Assembly: GCA_965250105.1 (NCBI GenBank) | Contig: OZ252290.1 | Coordinates: forward strand, 2,914,001-2,978,000 | Direction of reading: 5' to 3' | Length of the DNA: 64,000 nt | DNA from: JBCBSK01 sp965250105 | Lineage (GTDB): Bacteria > Pseudomonadota > Alphaproteobacteria > Rhizobiales > Tepidamorphaceae | Shown: piece by piece, positions 45,855 to 55,400 of the stretch | Layout: every line of letters begins with the position of its first letter | How positions within the stretch are numbered: position 1 is the first letter of the stretch | Position numbers and translations under genes: made by a program | The notes under the pieces: generated by a model | What the model saw: only the letters and a program-made list of their open reading frames with translations | Told to the model about the DNA's origin: nothing | The model's database searches: none

Positions 45855-46451
45855 ATGATCGACCGCCGCACCATGATCAAGGGACTGACCGCGACGACCG
45901 GGCTCGCCGCCCTGGGCACGCTGCCGGCCGCCGCCAGCGAGTTCCAGAACACCGAGGTTCAGCCCGAGGAGACCTATAGTTCGGACGAGATCCTGCGCGC
46001 CGGCCATTCGGCCTTCGGCGAGGTCACCCAGGGGCTCGCCGGCGTCGTGGAGCATCTGTTCCGGGATCTCGGCCGGCCCAATGGCTATGTCATCGGCGAA
46101 GAGGGGGGCGGCGCCTTCGTGGCGGGCCTGCGCTATGGCGAGGGCATGCTGACCACCCGCAATGCCGGCAATCATCCGATCTTCTGGCAGGGGCCGTCGA
46201 TCGGCTTCGATTTCGGCGTCGATGGCGCGCGCACGCTGATCCTGGTCTACAACCTGCCCTCGGTCGACGCGATCTATCAGCGCTTCGGCGGGCTCAACGG
46301 CCAGGCCTATGTCGTCGCCGGCCTCGGCGCGTCGCTCTATGGCATCGACGGTATCTTTCTCGCGCCGATCCGCTCGGGCGTCGGCGCCCGGCTCGGCGCC
46401 AATATCGGCTATATCAACGTGACCCGCCAGCCGACCTGGAACCCGTTCTAG
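45855..46451 (+). CDS. eipA: envelope integrity protein EipA (DUF1134)
   Basis: EipA (198 aa) is a secreted beta-barrel-fold protein of the DUF1134 family, needed for envelope integrity in Brucella and related species. Signal peptide with twin-Arg-like start MIDRRTMIKGLTATTGLAAL ending in AAAS; then the family core SDEILRAGHSAFGEVTQGLA, IGEEGGGAFVAGLRYGEG, WQGPSIGFDFGVDGAR and a C-terminus ending RQPTWNPF. AAAGGAG precedes the ATG at 45855. In Brucella eipA lies beside chpT and ctrA; here they are 2 and 9 kb away. Confidence 0.93.
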   Translation: MIDRRTMIKGLTATTGLAALGTLPAAASEFQNTEVQPEETYSSDEILRAGHSAFGEVTQGLAGVVEHLFRDLGRPNGYVIGEEGGGAFVAGLRYGEGMLTTRNAGNHPIFWQGPSIGFDFGVDGARTLILVYNLPSVDAIYQRFGGLNGQAYVVAGLGASLYGIDGIFLAPIRSGVGARLGANIGYINVTRQPTWNPF

Positions 46452-46588
46452 GCTGTCGATACCGCCTAGGGGCCTGACCCTAAAGTCGCATTACGCCGGC
46501 CCGCCGCTACCGTGCCACGGCACTGGTCGGCCGGCGCACATCGTGCCATGGTCCCGCCGCGACCGGAACGGGGCTCTCGGAGACGGGC

Positions 46589-47692
46589 ATGATCGAGTGG
46601 GCGTTGTTGTTCGCGCTCGGATTTTTCAGCGCATGCATGATCGGCGTATTGGCGCTGCCGATGATCTGGAATCGCGCGATGAAGGTATCGCAGCGCCGGA
46701 TCGAGGCGACGATCCCGGTCACGGTGGCCGAGATGGCCGCCGACAAGGACCAGTTGCGCGCCGAATTCGCCATGTCGATGAGCCGGCTCGAAGACAATCT
46801 CGAAAAATTGAAGGAAAAGGCGTCGACGCGGCTGGTCGAGGTCGGCAAGCGCGACGAGGCGATCCAGGCGCTGCGCAGCCAGCTTCTGGCGCAGAAGCGC
46901 GCCTCCGGCGATCTGCGCGACGAGATCGAAGACCACAAGAAGACCGTGCGCCGCCTCGAAACCGATCTCGAAGCCGCCAATCTCTCCGCGCGGCAGTCGC
47001 GCGGCAAGACGGCCGTCGCCGGGGCGGCGGCTGCTAGTCTGGCGGCACAAGGGGGCGAGACGGTCGATGAAACGGCCGCGGGCGATGACGCCGCCAAGGC
47101 CGAGCTCGATCGCTACATGGCGCTCGCCGACAGCCGGCGCATCGAGATCGCCGCGCTCAAGACCCAACTCGAAAACGTCAAGGGCGAGTTCGCCGATCTC
47201 AAGCTGGCCGGTATCGATGCCGCGCCGGCGTCCTCGGGCGATGACGACAAGGCGGCCGGGACACGGGCCAAGGCCGATGCCGAGGCAATACGCGCAGCCG
47301 CGCGCGAAGCGACCGACCTGAAGACCGCGCTGAGCGAGGCCGAGGCCAAGATCGACACGCTCGAAGCCGCCGCCCGCGATGCCGAGGCCGAGCGCATCGG
47401 CGCGGTGGCCGAAACGCGCGCGCTGAAGGCCGAGATCGCCGCGCTGAAGGCGACGCGCGATGCCGACTGGGACATCGAACGCCAGGAAAACGCGCTGATG
47501 CGCGAGCGCCTCAACGATCTCGCCGCCGAAGTGGCCAAGGTCGCCTTCGCGCTCGAAGACGATGACGAATTGCGCGATCTGGCGCGCAAGACCGCGGATG
47601 CCGCCGATGCCGATGATGCGCGCGGCGCGGCACCGTCGCCCCTGGCCGACCGCATCCGGGTGTTGCAGGCGCGGCTGTCGGAGAGCGCGTGA
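46589..47692 (+). CDS. membrane-anchored coiled-coil protein, unknown function
   Basis: No characterised family recognised, though the stretch RRIEATIPVTVAEMAADKDQLRAEFAMSMSRLE looks like a conserved hypothetical of Hyphomicrobiales. The 367-residue protein has a single N-terminal membrane helix (WALLFALGFFSACMIGVLAL) and a long coiled coil with an Ala/Gly-rich break near 145-165. It begins 137 bases after eipA on the same strand. Either the coil is cytoplasmic (few positive residues precede the helix, Arg/Lys follow it) or periplasmic; the charge rule favours cytoplasmic. A cell-envelope scaffold role is inference only. Confidence 0.75.
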   Translation: MIEWALLFALGFFSACMIGVLALPMIWNRAMKVSQRRIEATIPVTVAEMAADKDQLRAEFAMSMSRLEDNLEKLKEKASTRLVEVGKRDEAIQALRSQLLAQKRASGDLRDEIEDHKKTVRRLETDLEAANLSARQSRGKTAVAGAAAASLAAQGGETVDETAAGDDAAKAELDRYMALADSRRIEIAALKTQLENVKGEFADLKLAGIDAAPASSGDDDKAAGTRAKADAEAIRAAAREATDLKTALSEAEAKIDTLEAAARDAEAERIGAVAETRALKAEIAALKATRDADWDIERQENALMRERLNDLAAEVAKVAFALEDDDELRDLARKTADAADADDARGAAPSPLADRIRVLQARLSESA

Positions 47693-47818
47693 CGGCTTGC
47701 GGCGAAGATCTACAGACGAAACTTGCTACAATTATTCTCGGATGCTGCCGGGCGCCGAACCGGTTAGAGCAGAATCGGGCCATCCATATGGTCGGACTCG
47801 ATCCGATGGCGCTGCGTT

Positions 47819-47839
47819 CTAGATAATCTTCCTAGATAA
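47819..47839 (+). promoter_or_regulatory. direct repeat CTAGATAA (two copies, 13-base step) upstream of the Kef-type gene
   Basis: CTAGATAA occurs at 47819-47826 and 47832-47839, about 115-135 bases before the antiporter start. Could be a regulator site or chance in an AT-rich spacer. The remainder of the 261-base gap shows nothing recognisable. Confidence 0.25.
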
Positions 47840-47953
47840 CGGATGGGTGTCGGTTCCGGATAACATCGGCAGACGCTTCTCGTGCAACGGCTCGGACTTC
47901 ATGCGATCCAATCACAGTTACGATCCCACGACCGCTGACACAGGGTACGCCCG

Positions 47954-49681
47954 ATGACCGAGATGGCCGACGCGATCACCGGCTACATCTTCTACGAGGT
48001 CGCGGCGCTGCTCGTCCTGGCGGCCTTTGGCGGCTTCATCGGCATTCTGCTGCGACAGCCGCTGATCGTCAGCTTCATCGCGGTCGGCATCATCGCCGGG
48101 CCGTCGGTCCTCGATATCGCGCGGTCGGACGAGCATATCGATCTTCTGGCCGAACTCGGCATCGCCGTTCTGCTGTTTCTCGTCGGGCTGAAGCTCGACC
48201 TGTCGCTCGTTCGCACGCTCGGCACGGTGGCGCTGATGACCGGCCTCGGCCAGGTCGCCTTCACCACCTTGTTCGGCTTCCTGATCGGGCTGGCGCTCGG
48301 CCTCGATCCGGTGACGAGCATCTATGTCGCCGTCGCGCTTACCTTTTCGTCGACCATCATCATCGTCAAGCTGCTGTCCGACAAGCGCGAGATCGATTCG
48401 CTGCATGGCCGGATCGCGCTCGGCTTCCTGATCGTCCAGGATCTCGTTGTCGTCTTCGCCATGATCGTCTTGTCGGCGATCGGCGTCGGCGCCGGTGGCG
48501 ACGCGGCCTGGGCCGATGTGTTCCTGGTCTTCGGCTATGGCGCGATGATGCTGGTCGGCGTCGGCCTGTTCATCCGCTATCTCGCCGATCCGCTGGTCGA
48601 GCGGCTGTCGCGGGCACCAGAGCTTCTGGTTTCCTTTTCCATCGCCTGGGCGGCGCTTCTGGCGGCGCTCGGCTTCTATCTCGGCTTCGGCAAGGAGCTT
48701 GGCGGCCTTCTCGCCGGCGTGTCGCTGGCCTCGACGCCGTTCCGCGAGGCGATTGCCGCCCGGCTCGCCTCCTTGCGCGATTTCCTGCTTCTGTTCTTCT
48801 TCATCGCGCTCGGCGCCTCGCTCGACATGTCGATCCTTGGCGCGAGCATCGGCCCGGCCATCATCTTCGCCCTGTTCGTCCTGATCGGCAATCCGCTGAT
48901 CGTGCTCGCCATCATGGGGGCGATGGGCTATCGCAAGCGCACCGGCTTCCTGGCCGGGCTTACCGTGGCCCAGATCAGCGAGTTCTCGCTGATCTTCATG
49001 GCGATGGGCGTGTCGATCGGCCATGTCCAGGATCAGGCGCTCGGCCTCGTCACCCTGGTCGGACTGATCACCATCGCCGCCTCGACCTATATGATCACCT
49101 ATTCGCACCAGCTCTATGACCGCGTCGAGCCGCTGCTCGGCATCTTCGAGCGCCGCCGGGCCGGCGGCAAGGAAGAAGCCAGCACGGCGTCGCGTTCGGG
49201 CTATGACGTCATCCTGTTCGGCCTCGGCCGCTATGGCTCGGCGATCGCCAACCAGCTGCGTGTCGGCGAGTTGCGGGTTCTCGGCGTCGACTTCAATCCG
49301 GTTGCCATCCGCCATGCCCGGGAACAGGGCTTCGACGTTCTCTATGGCGATGCGACGGATCCGGAATTCCTCGCCCATCTGCCGCTCGACGGCGCGAGCT
49401 GGGCGATATCGGCGGTGCCCGAGCACGATACGGGCATCAGCCATGACGATCCGCGTCGGTCCATCATCCGGGCCCTGAAGGACCAGAACTTCGCCGGCCG
49501 CATCGCCGTCGCCGTGCATGGCGAACAGACCGCCGATAGCGTGCGCGAGGCCGGCGCCGATCTGGTCCTGATGCCGTTCCGCGACGCGGCCGCCCATGCC
49601 GCATCCCTGATCCTGACCGATGCGACGCCGCCGACCGTCGGGATCAGCGATCCCGAAGGCCAGAAGGAACTGGTCGGCTAG
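47954..49681 (+). CDS. Kef-type cation:proton antiporter with TrkA-N domain
   Basis: CPA2-family antiporter (575 aa). About 12 membrane helices fill residues 10-390, with the family motifs LLAELGIAVLLFLVGLKLDLS, ALTFSSTIIIVKLLSD and GKELGGLLAGVSLA. The cytoplasmic TrkA-N Rossmann domain starts near residue 415 with VILFGLGRYGSAIANQL. Such proteins exchange potassium or sodium for protons in osmotic, pH or electrophile stress; KefB/C are gated by glutathione adducts, and that gating cannot be judged here. A universal stress protein gene follows 77 bases later on the same strand. Confidence 0.93.
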   Translation: MTEMADAITGYIFYEVAALLVLAAFGGFIGILLRQPLIVSFIAVGIIAGPSVLDIARSDEHIDLLAELGIAVLLFLVGLKLDLSLVRTLGTVALMTGLGQVAFTTLFGFLIGLALGLDPVTSIYVAVALTFSSTIIIVKLLSDKREIDSLHGRIALGFLIVQDLVVVFAMIVLSAIGVGAGGDAAWADVFLVFGYGAMMLVGVGLFIRYLADPLVERLSRAPELLVSFSIAWAALLAALGFYLGFGKELGGLLAGVSLASTPFREAIAARLASLRDFLLLFFFIALGASLDMSILGASIGPAIIFALFVLIGNPLIVLAIMGAMGYRKRTGFLAGLTVAQISEFSLIFMAMGVSIGHVQDQALGLVTLVGLITIAASTYMITYSHQLYDRVEPLLGIFERRRAGGKEEASTASRSGYDVILFGLGRYGSAIANQLRVGELRVLGVDFNPVAIRHAREQGFDVLYGDATDPEFLAHLPLDGASWAISAVPEHDTGISHDDPRRSIIRALKDQNFAGRIAVAVHGEQTADSVREAGADLVLMPFRDAAAHAASLILTDATPPTVGISDPEGQKELVG

Positions 49682-49684
49682 CGC

Positions 49685-49725
49685 GAATTCCCGCGAAACC
49701 GGTTCCCACGGCCGCTGGAATTGCC
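49685..49725 (-). repeat. partial copy of dispersed repeat R2
   Basis: GAATTCCCGCGAAACCGGTTCCCACGGCCGCTGGAATTGCC matches one half of the R2 element at 50828-50870 with a few differences. It fills most of the gap between the antiporter and the universal stress protein gene. Confidence 0.6.
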
Positions 49726-49758
49726 TTAGGCTGTATCGACAGTTCGTTCCGCCGGGGG

Positions 49759-50772
49759 ATGGTCGTGGCCGAAAATGATGCAGTCGAACGTGGGGCCGGC
49801 GACGGTCCGGCCGGCGGCTTCCGCGCGGTGCTTCTGGTGCTCGACGGGACCGAGGCCGATAGCGGGCTCCTGACGCTCGGCGCCGACATGGCGCGCGGCG
49901 TCGGCGCGCGGCTGACGGTCCTGCATGTGGTCGAGCGCGGGGCCGATTTCGACCGGCTCGCCAAGTTCACCAATCTGACGATCGACGAGGCCGAGGCGCG
50001 CCTCAAGGCGGAAGCCGAGGCGGAGGTCGCGGCGCGGGTTGCCGATGCCCTCGATGGCGGGGCGGCCGATATCGTCATCCGCATGGGCAAGCCCTTCCTG
50101 GAGATCATCCATCAGGTGATCGACGGCGGGCACGATCTCGTGGTCAAGACGGCCGAAGAGGCGGAAGGGCTGCAGCGCTATCTCTTCGTCAGCACCGACC
50201 AGCATCTCCTGCGTAAATGCCCCTGTCCGGTCTGGCTGCGCATGCCGGATGCCGACCGGCCGGCGAAGACGGTTCTGGCCGCGGTCGATGTCGATATCGA
50301 GGATGCCGGCGAGCCGGAAACGCTCGCAGCGTTGAACATCGCCATCGTCGAGACGGCCTCGCGCATCGCGGCCTTCGAACAGGCCAATCTCCATCTCCTG
50401 CATATCTGGGACGCGCCGGCCGAAACGCTGGTGCGGCGCTGGTCGGACACCCAGGCGGCGGCGTTGGGCTATGTGCGCGATGTCGAGCGCTATCACCGCG
50501 CGGCGATGGACCGGCTTCTGGCTGGGCTGGCGCCATCGGTTCAGGTGGACGGGCGCCCGCCGGTGGCGCATCTGGTGCGCGGCATACCGCGTGACGCGAT
50601 CCCCGTTCAGGTGCGCAATCTCGGTGCCGATATCCTGGTCATGGGCACGACGGCGCGCACCGGCGTGCCCGGCTTCATCATCGGCAATACCGCCGAGGAC
50701 ATCCTGAACGCCATCGAGTGTTCGGTGGTGACGGTGAAGCCGCCGGGCTATGTCAGCCCCGTCATCGGCTAG
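49759..50772 (+). CDS. tandem-domain universal stress protein
   Basis: Two Usp domains in one 337-residue cytoplasmic protein (UspE-like). The first (about 22-160) starts RAVLLVLDGTEADSGLLTLG; it lacks the ATP-binding glycine loop. The second (about 170-325) ends with GTTARTGVPGFIIGNTAEDIL, which matches the G-2x-G-9x-G(S/T) ATP-binding pattern. Universal stress proteins modulate stress survival and sometimes bind transporters; cotranscription with the Kef-type gene upstream would fit, but a repeat lies between. Exact role unknown. Confidence 0.9.
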   Translation: MVVAENDAVERGAGDGPAGGFRAVLLVLDGTEADSGLLTLGADMARGVGARLTVLHVVERGADFDRLAKFTNLTIDEAEARLKAEAEAEVAARVADALDGGAADIVIRMGKPFLEIIHQVIDGGHDLVVKTAEEAEGLQRYLFVSTDQHLLRKCPCPVWLRMPDADRPAKTVLAAVDVDIEDAGEPETLAALNIAIVETASRIAAFEQANLHLLHIWDAPAETLVRRWSDTQAAALGYVRDVERYHRAAMDRLLAGLAPSVQVDGRPPVAHLVRGIPRDAIPVQVRNLGADILVMGTTARTGVPGFIIGNTAEDILNAIECSVVTVKPPGYVSPVIG

Positions 50773-50873
50773 AACATATCCAGTGAACCTCGGTTCATTG
50801 GATATGTTCTAGCCTGTTGATTTCATGCAATTCCGGACGCGAGACCGGTTCCCGCTTTCGCTGGAACTGCTCC
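50771..50873 (-). repeat. dispersed intergenic repeat, family R2, copy B, with perfect hairpin
   Basis: Its left 40 bases form a long hairpin: AGAACATATCC-A-GTGAACC / GGTTCAT-TGGATATGTTCT, overlapping the stop of the universal stress protein gene. The rest (50811-50873) matches copy A at 28341-28438 in reverse orientation. It may serve as a 3' RNA stabiliser or terminator here. The remaining bases to 51053 show no feature. Confidence 0.8.
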
Positions 50874-51053
50874 CGCTGGCGATCGCCACCGAAGACGGCG
50901 CGTGACAGGCCGCATTACGCCATCGGTGTCATGCCCAGGCTTGTCCCGGGGGCAGGGCTACGGTCGCCTCGTCTCTGGCGCTGGATCGCCGGAACACGTC
51001 CGGCGATGACGGCCGCGTTGAGGATGTCCTGGTTTGGGGCCGTTTCGTGGCCG

Positions 51054-52415
51054 CTAGGCCTTGACGATCTCTTCCGACACATGGCCGAGGCGTGCCATGA
51101 CATTGCGCGTGTCGACGATCAGCCGCGCCCGGTCCGCGACCAGTGACCAGTCGACCATGTCATGGTCGGTCGCGATCAGCACCGCGTCATGGCCGGCGAT
51201 CCCGTCGCCGGTCAGTGGCATCGAACGGCGGCCCGCCAGCGCCTTGTGATCGCGCGTCACGCCGATTTCGGGAATGAAGGGGTCGTGATAGGCGACCCGC
51301 GCGCCGCGCGCCTCGATCAGTTCGATCAGCTTCAGCGACGGGCTTTCGCGCATGTCGTCGACATTCTTCTTGTAGGCGACGCCAATCATCAGGATGGACG
51401 CGCCCTTGAGCCCGCGGCCCGACATCCGGTCGAGCGCCTCGACGAGCTTGGCGACGACATAATGCGGCATCGCCGCGTTGACCTGGCCGGCCAGCTCGAT
51501 GAAATGCGTCGTGATGTCGAATTCCCGCGCCTTCCAGGTCAGATAGAACGGGTCGACGGGGATACAGTGTCCGCCGAGCCCGGGACCGGGATAGAACGGC
51601 ATGAAGCCGAAGGGCTTGGTCTTCGCCGCGTCGATCACTTCCCACACATCGATGCCCATGCGGTCGTAGACCGTCTTCAATTCGTTGACGAGCGCGATAT
51701 TGACCGCGCGGAAGATGTTCTCGGTGAGCTTGACCGCCTCCGCCGTCGATGGCGAGGAGACGGGAACGATATGGCTGACGAACGCGCCATAAAGCTTCCG
51801 CGCGAGCGCCATGGCGTCGGGTCCGTCGCCGCCAATGACCTTTGGAATGGTGTTGGCGTCGAAATCGTGATTGCCGGGATCCTCGCGCTCCGGCGCATAG
51901 GCGAGATAGAAATCGCGCCCGCTCCGAAGCCCCGACCGCTCGAGGATCGGTCGCATCACTTCGAGCGTCGTGCCGGGCCAGGTCGTCGATTCAAGCACCA
52001 CCAGCTGGCCCGGCACGAGATGGCGGGCGACGGTCTCGGTGGTCGAGACGACGAAGGACAGGTCGGGCTCGCGGTTTTTCGTCAAGGGGGTCGGCACGGC
52101 GATCAGGATCGACTGGCAGGCGGCGAGATCGGCGAAATCGGTCGTCGCCCGGAACCGGCCATCGGCGACGCCGCGCGCGATCGCCGCGTCGGGCATGTGC
52201 CGGATGCCGCTGACCCCGCGATTGAGCAGCGCCACCCGGTCCGCGTCGATATCGAAGCCCTTGACGCGGAAACCGGCATTGAGGGCGGCCAGCATCAGCG
52301 GAATGCCGACATAGCCGAGGCCGATGACGCCGATGACATGGCTGCGCCGGTCGATCGCCGCGAAGGCGTCGTCAAGCCGGGTGCCGGCCCGTGGAGCGTC
52401 ACCGTCGTCATGCAT
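51054..52415 (-). CDS. nucleotide-sugar dehydrogenase (UDP-N-acetylglucosamine 6-dehydrogenase type)
   Basis: UDP-glucose/GDP-mannose dehydrogenase family member (453 aa). The NAD loop GLGYVGIPLMLAALNAGF is near residue 32, the catalytic cysteine is in GPGLGGHCIPVDPFYLTWKA, and GVAYKKNVDDMRESPSLKLIE opens the C-terminal domain. The HCIPVDPFYL form resembles WbpA/WbpO-type UDP-HexNAc dehydrogenases rather than UDP-glucose dehydrogenase, so the product is probably a uronic acid of an N-acetyl sugar for surface polysaccharide. No other polysaccharide genes are nearby. Confidence 0.88.
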   Translation of the reverse strand: MHDDGDAPRAGTRLDDAFAAIDRRSHVIGVIGLGYVGIPLMLAALNAGFRVKGFDIDADRVALLNRGVSGIRHMPDAAIARGVADGRFRATTDFADLAACQSILIAVPTPLTKNREPDLSFVVSTTETVARHLVPGQLVVLESTTWPGTTLEVMRPILERSGLRSGRDFYLAYAPEREDPGNHDFDANTIPKVIGGDGPDAMALARKLYGAFVSHIVPVSSPSTAEAVKLTENIFRAVNIALVNELKTVYDRMGIDVWEVIDAAKTKPFGFMPFYPGPGLGGHCIPVDPFYLTWKAREFDITTHFIELAGQVNAAMPHYVVAKLVEALDRMSGRGLKGASILMIGVAYKKNVDDMRESPSLKLIELIEARGARVAYHDPFIPEIGVTRDHKALAGRRSMPLTGDGIAGHDAVLIATDHDMVDWSLVADRARLIVDTRNVMARLGHVSEEIVKA

Positions 52416-52496
52416 GTGATGTCTCGCCTTTAGCCGGAGAGGGGGCGGAGAGGCGGCCGGGGCCGCGCGCCGACATTCGCCGATCGACGATGCTGG

Positions 52497-55400
52497 TCAA
52501 TAGTCGCGCTCGAAGTTCAGGCCGACGCCGGTTTCCCCGTCCGCCCGCACGGTGCCGCGCGCGCGCAGGCCCTGCAGGATGTCGAAGTCGAGCTGGAACT
52601 CGGTATCGCCCGCGCCGGCGCCCTGTTCGACCTCGAGGAACAATCGGTCGTTCAGCCTCTTGCCCGCCGACAGGACGGCCTGGCCGTCGGCATCGGTGCT
52701 GACGCCGAGTTCGTCGAGGCCGAGCCCGCGCGCGAGGTTTGACAGCCGCCCGGCCACGCCCGGATAGCCGCCGAGCGTCGCCACGCCGTCGGCCAGTTGC
52801 GCGATCTCGACGGCCGAAAGCTGGTCGAGCGGGCGCCCGAACAGGAGCAAGGCGATGGCTTCCTCGGTCGGCAGTTGCGGTTCGGACGTGATGGTGAAGG
52901 CCGGCGCTGATGAGCGGCCGGTGATCGCGATCCCGACGGTGGCCTGCGCGGTGGTCGTGCTGGCGACGAGATCGAGCACCGGATCGAAATCGCCGGCGAA
53001 GCTCATCGTGCCCCGGCTGAAGGTCAGTCGCCGGCCGAGCAGGTCGACATGGCCGCGCCGCATGGCGAAGGCACCATCGGCGCGCGGCGCGTTGAGCGGG
53101 CCGCGCAGGGTCAGCGCGCCGCCCAGTTCGACATCGACCCCCCGGCCGCGCACGAAGATGCGCCCCGGCGCCGTCACCCGAATGTCCATGACGCCGGGCG
53201 CGGCGGTCGGGTCCGGCGGCGGTTTCGCGGCGGCGGCTTCGGCGCGGTCCGCGATGCCGGCCGGCGCGTTCTCATGCACGACATCGAGCATCAGCGACGA
53301 TTGGGGCAGGGTTTCGGGAATGCGGATATCGGCCTGTTCGAGATCGACCGTGCCGTCGAGCGATAGGGTCCGATCGGGAATGCCGGTGGCCGTCAGATCG
53401 GCCGACAGCCGGGCCGTGACGAAGTCTTCATAGAGAAAGACCGCGTTGCGCGCGGCGATCGCGAGATCGAGGTCTGGGCCGGACGCGCCGCCATAGGCCA
53501 CGGCGCCGGTGACCGACAGGCTGCCGCCGGTGGCGAATGTGCCGTCGAAGCGCTCGATCCGCGCCCGGCTGTCGTCGAACCGGACCCGGCCGCCGACATT
53601 TTGCAGCCGAATGCCGAGATCGGTGAGCGCGACCGAGGCGCCGGCCAGCGTCACCGTGCCGTCGATGGTCGGCTGGCGCAGCCGACCGCCGAGCGTCACC
53701 GCGATCTCCGCGGTGCCGTCCGGCAGGACGGCGGCTTCTGCCAGCAGGCCATGCAGCACCGACAGGCCGATCTGGCCCTGGGTCGCGACATCGATCGCGC
53801 CGCGCGCATCGAGCCCGACCGATCCGCGCGAGGTCAGCCTGACGGCCGGCCCGGCGGTGGTCTCGACCGTCGCCTGGACCCGGTTGCCCGCGAGGCGGCC
53901 CGACCCGTCGAGCGCGATGGCCGGCAGGCCGAGATCGCGCGTCGTGGCGATGCTGGCGCCGGTCACCGCCAGGGACCAGTCGGCTTCCGGGGTGTCGGCC
54001 CGACCCGTGACCTTGGCCGATGCGGTCAATCGTCCTTGTGGCGCCAGGTCGGGCACGAAGGCGCCGGCGATGTCGAGCGGCACGTTGCGCGCGGCGAGAT
54101 CGAGCGCCAGCGCCTCGCCGGCGGTGCCCGACAGGTCGAGACGCCCGTCGGCGATGGCGAAACCGGTCGGCGCCAGGCTGACCGCGCCGTCGGCGATGTC
54201 GATGACGGTCGGGGCCGTCAGGCGGGCCTCGGTGCCGAGCGAGGTTAGCGTGGCTTGCGCGAGCGCGACCGATATCCGCTCCGCCGAACTGGTCACCGTG
54301 CCCGCCGCATCCAGTCGGCCGTCGGGTCCGCTCAGCGCGGCGGTGTAATCGGTGCCAGTTGTGGCGGGGTCGGCGGTCAGCCGGCCGCTGTCGAGCCGGA
54401 TGCCGGCGATCGAGGCGTTTTCGATATCGACGATGGCGCGTGTCCGACGCGTCGCGAAGGGATCGGCGACATGGATCTCGGCGCTCAGCCGGTCGATGCT
54501 GTCACCATCCATGGCGAGCGCGCGCCCGTCGGCGGTCACGGTGAGCGCGCCGTCGCCAGTGTCCGACAGGGCGATGTCGGCGGTCAGCGCGCCGGCGAGA
54601 TCGCGCAGGATCAGCGGGCCGACCGTCGCCAGGTCGGGGATGTCGACCGCCAACTGGCCCGTCGGCCGCGTCGGATCGGCGATGTCGAGGCGGCCCGTGG
54701 CGGTCGCGTCCGCGATACGTGCGTCGATGCGGTCGATCAGCGTGGCGCCGCTATCGGCGCGGCGGCCGTCGGCCGCGATATCGACCGGCTGTCCGTCGAG
54801 CGTTCCGGTCAGGCGCAGCGACCCGTCGAGACCGCCATCCGAAGCCCGCGTCGTCAGGGAAAGGCGCGGGCTATCGAAGGCGCGCCCCATGAGCCGCATG
54901 TCGCGGCCCGTGGCATCGAGGTCGACCAGTGGATGCGCCGCCGTGCCGCTGATCGTCGCGGTGAGGTCGAGGCGGCCGGCAAGAGCCGGATTGGCGCGCG
55001 CGAGATCTGTGACAGCGGCTTGGGCGGCAAGATCGAGCGCGTCCATGGCCGCGCTGCCGTCGAGCCGGGCGCTGAGATGCGATCCCGTCACCTCGATCGA
55101 TCGCAGCTCGACGGGGCCGCCGTCCGAGCGCGCAAGCCTGCCGGACAGGGTCAGATCGCCGTCGAACAGACCGGCCGCCCCGTCCTCGGCGAAGGCGAGA
55201 TCGGCGAAGGTGCCGTCGAGATCGAAGGCAAGGGTCGCGAGATCATAGGTCAACTGGCCGTCGGCGGTCAGCGAGCCGGACCCGCCACGCAGAAGCCCGG
55301 TCTCGGTGGTCTCGTCGCCGAGATCGAACCGGATCGTTCCGTTGGCGCCGGTTGTCGTGGCCGCGCCGGAAAAGGCGGTCGTGGCGCGGCTGCCGTGAAG

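Noticed and set aside
47918..49597. 559-codon minus-strand frame opposite the Kef-type antiporter
   Set aside because: Strongly charged, repeat-like composition from antisense reading of membrane helices; the plus-strand antiporter is complete.
50817..51146. 109-codon plus-strand frame after the universal stress protein gene
   Set aside because: It starts inside an R2 repeat and ends inside the opposite-strand dehydrogenase gene; no ribosome-binding site or family pattern.
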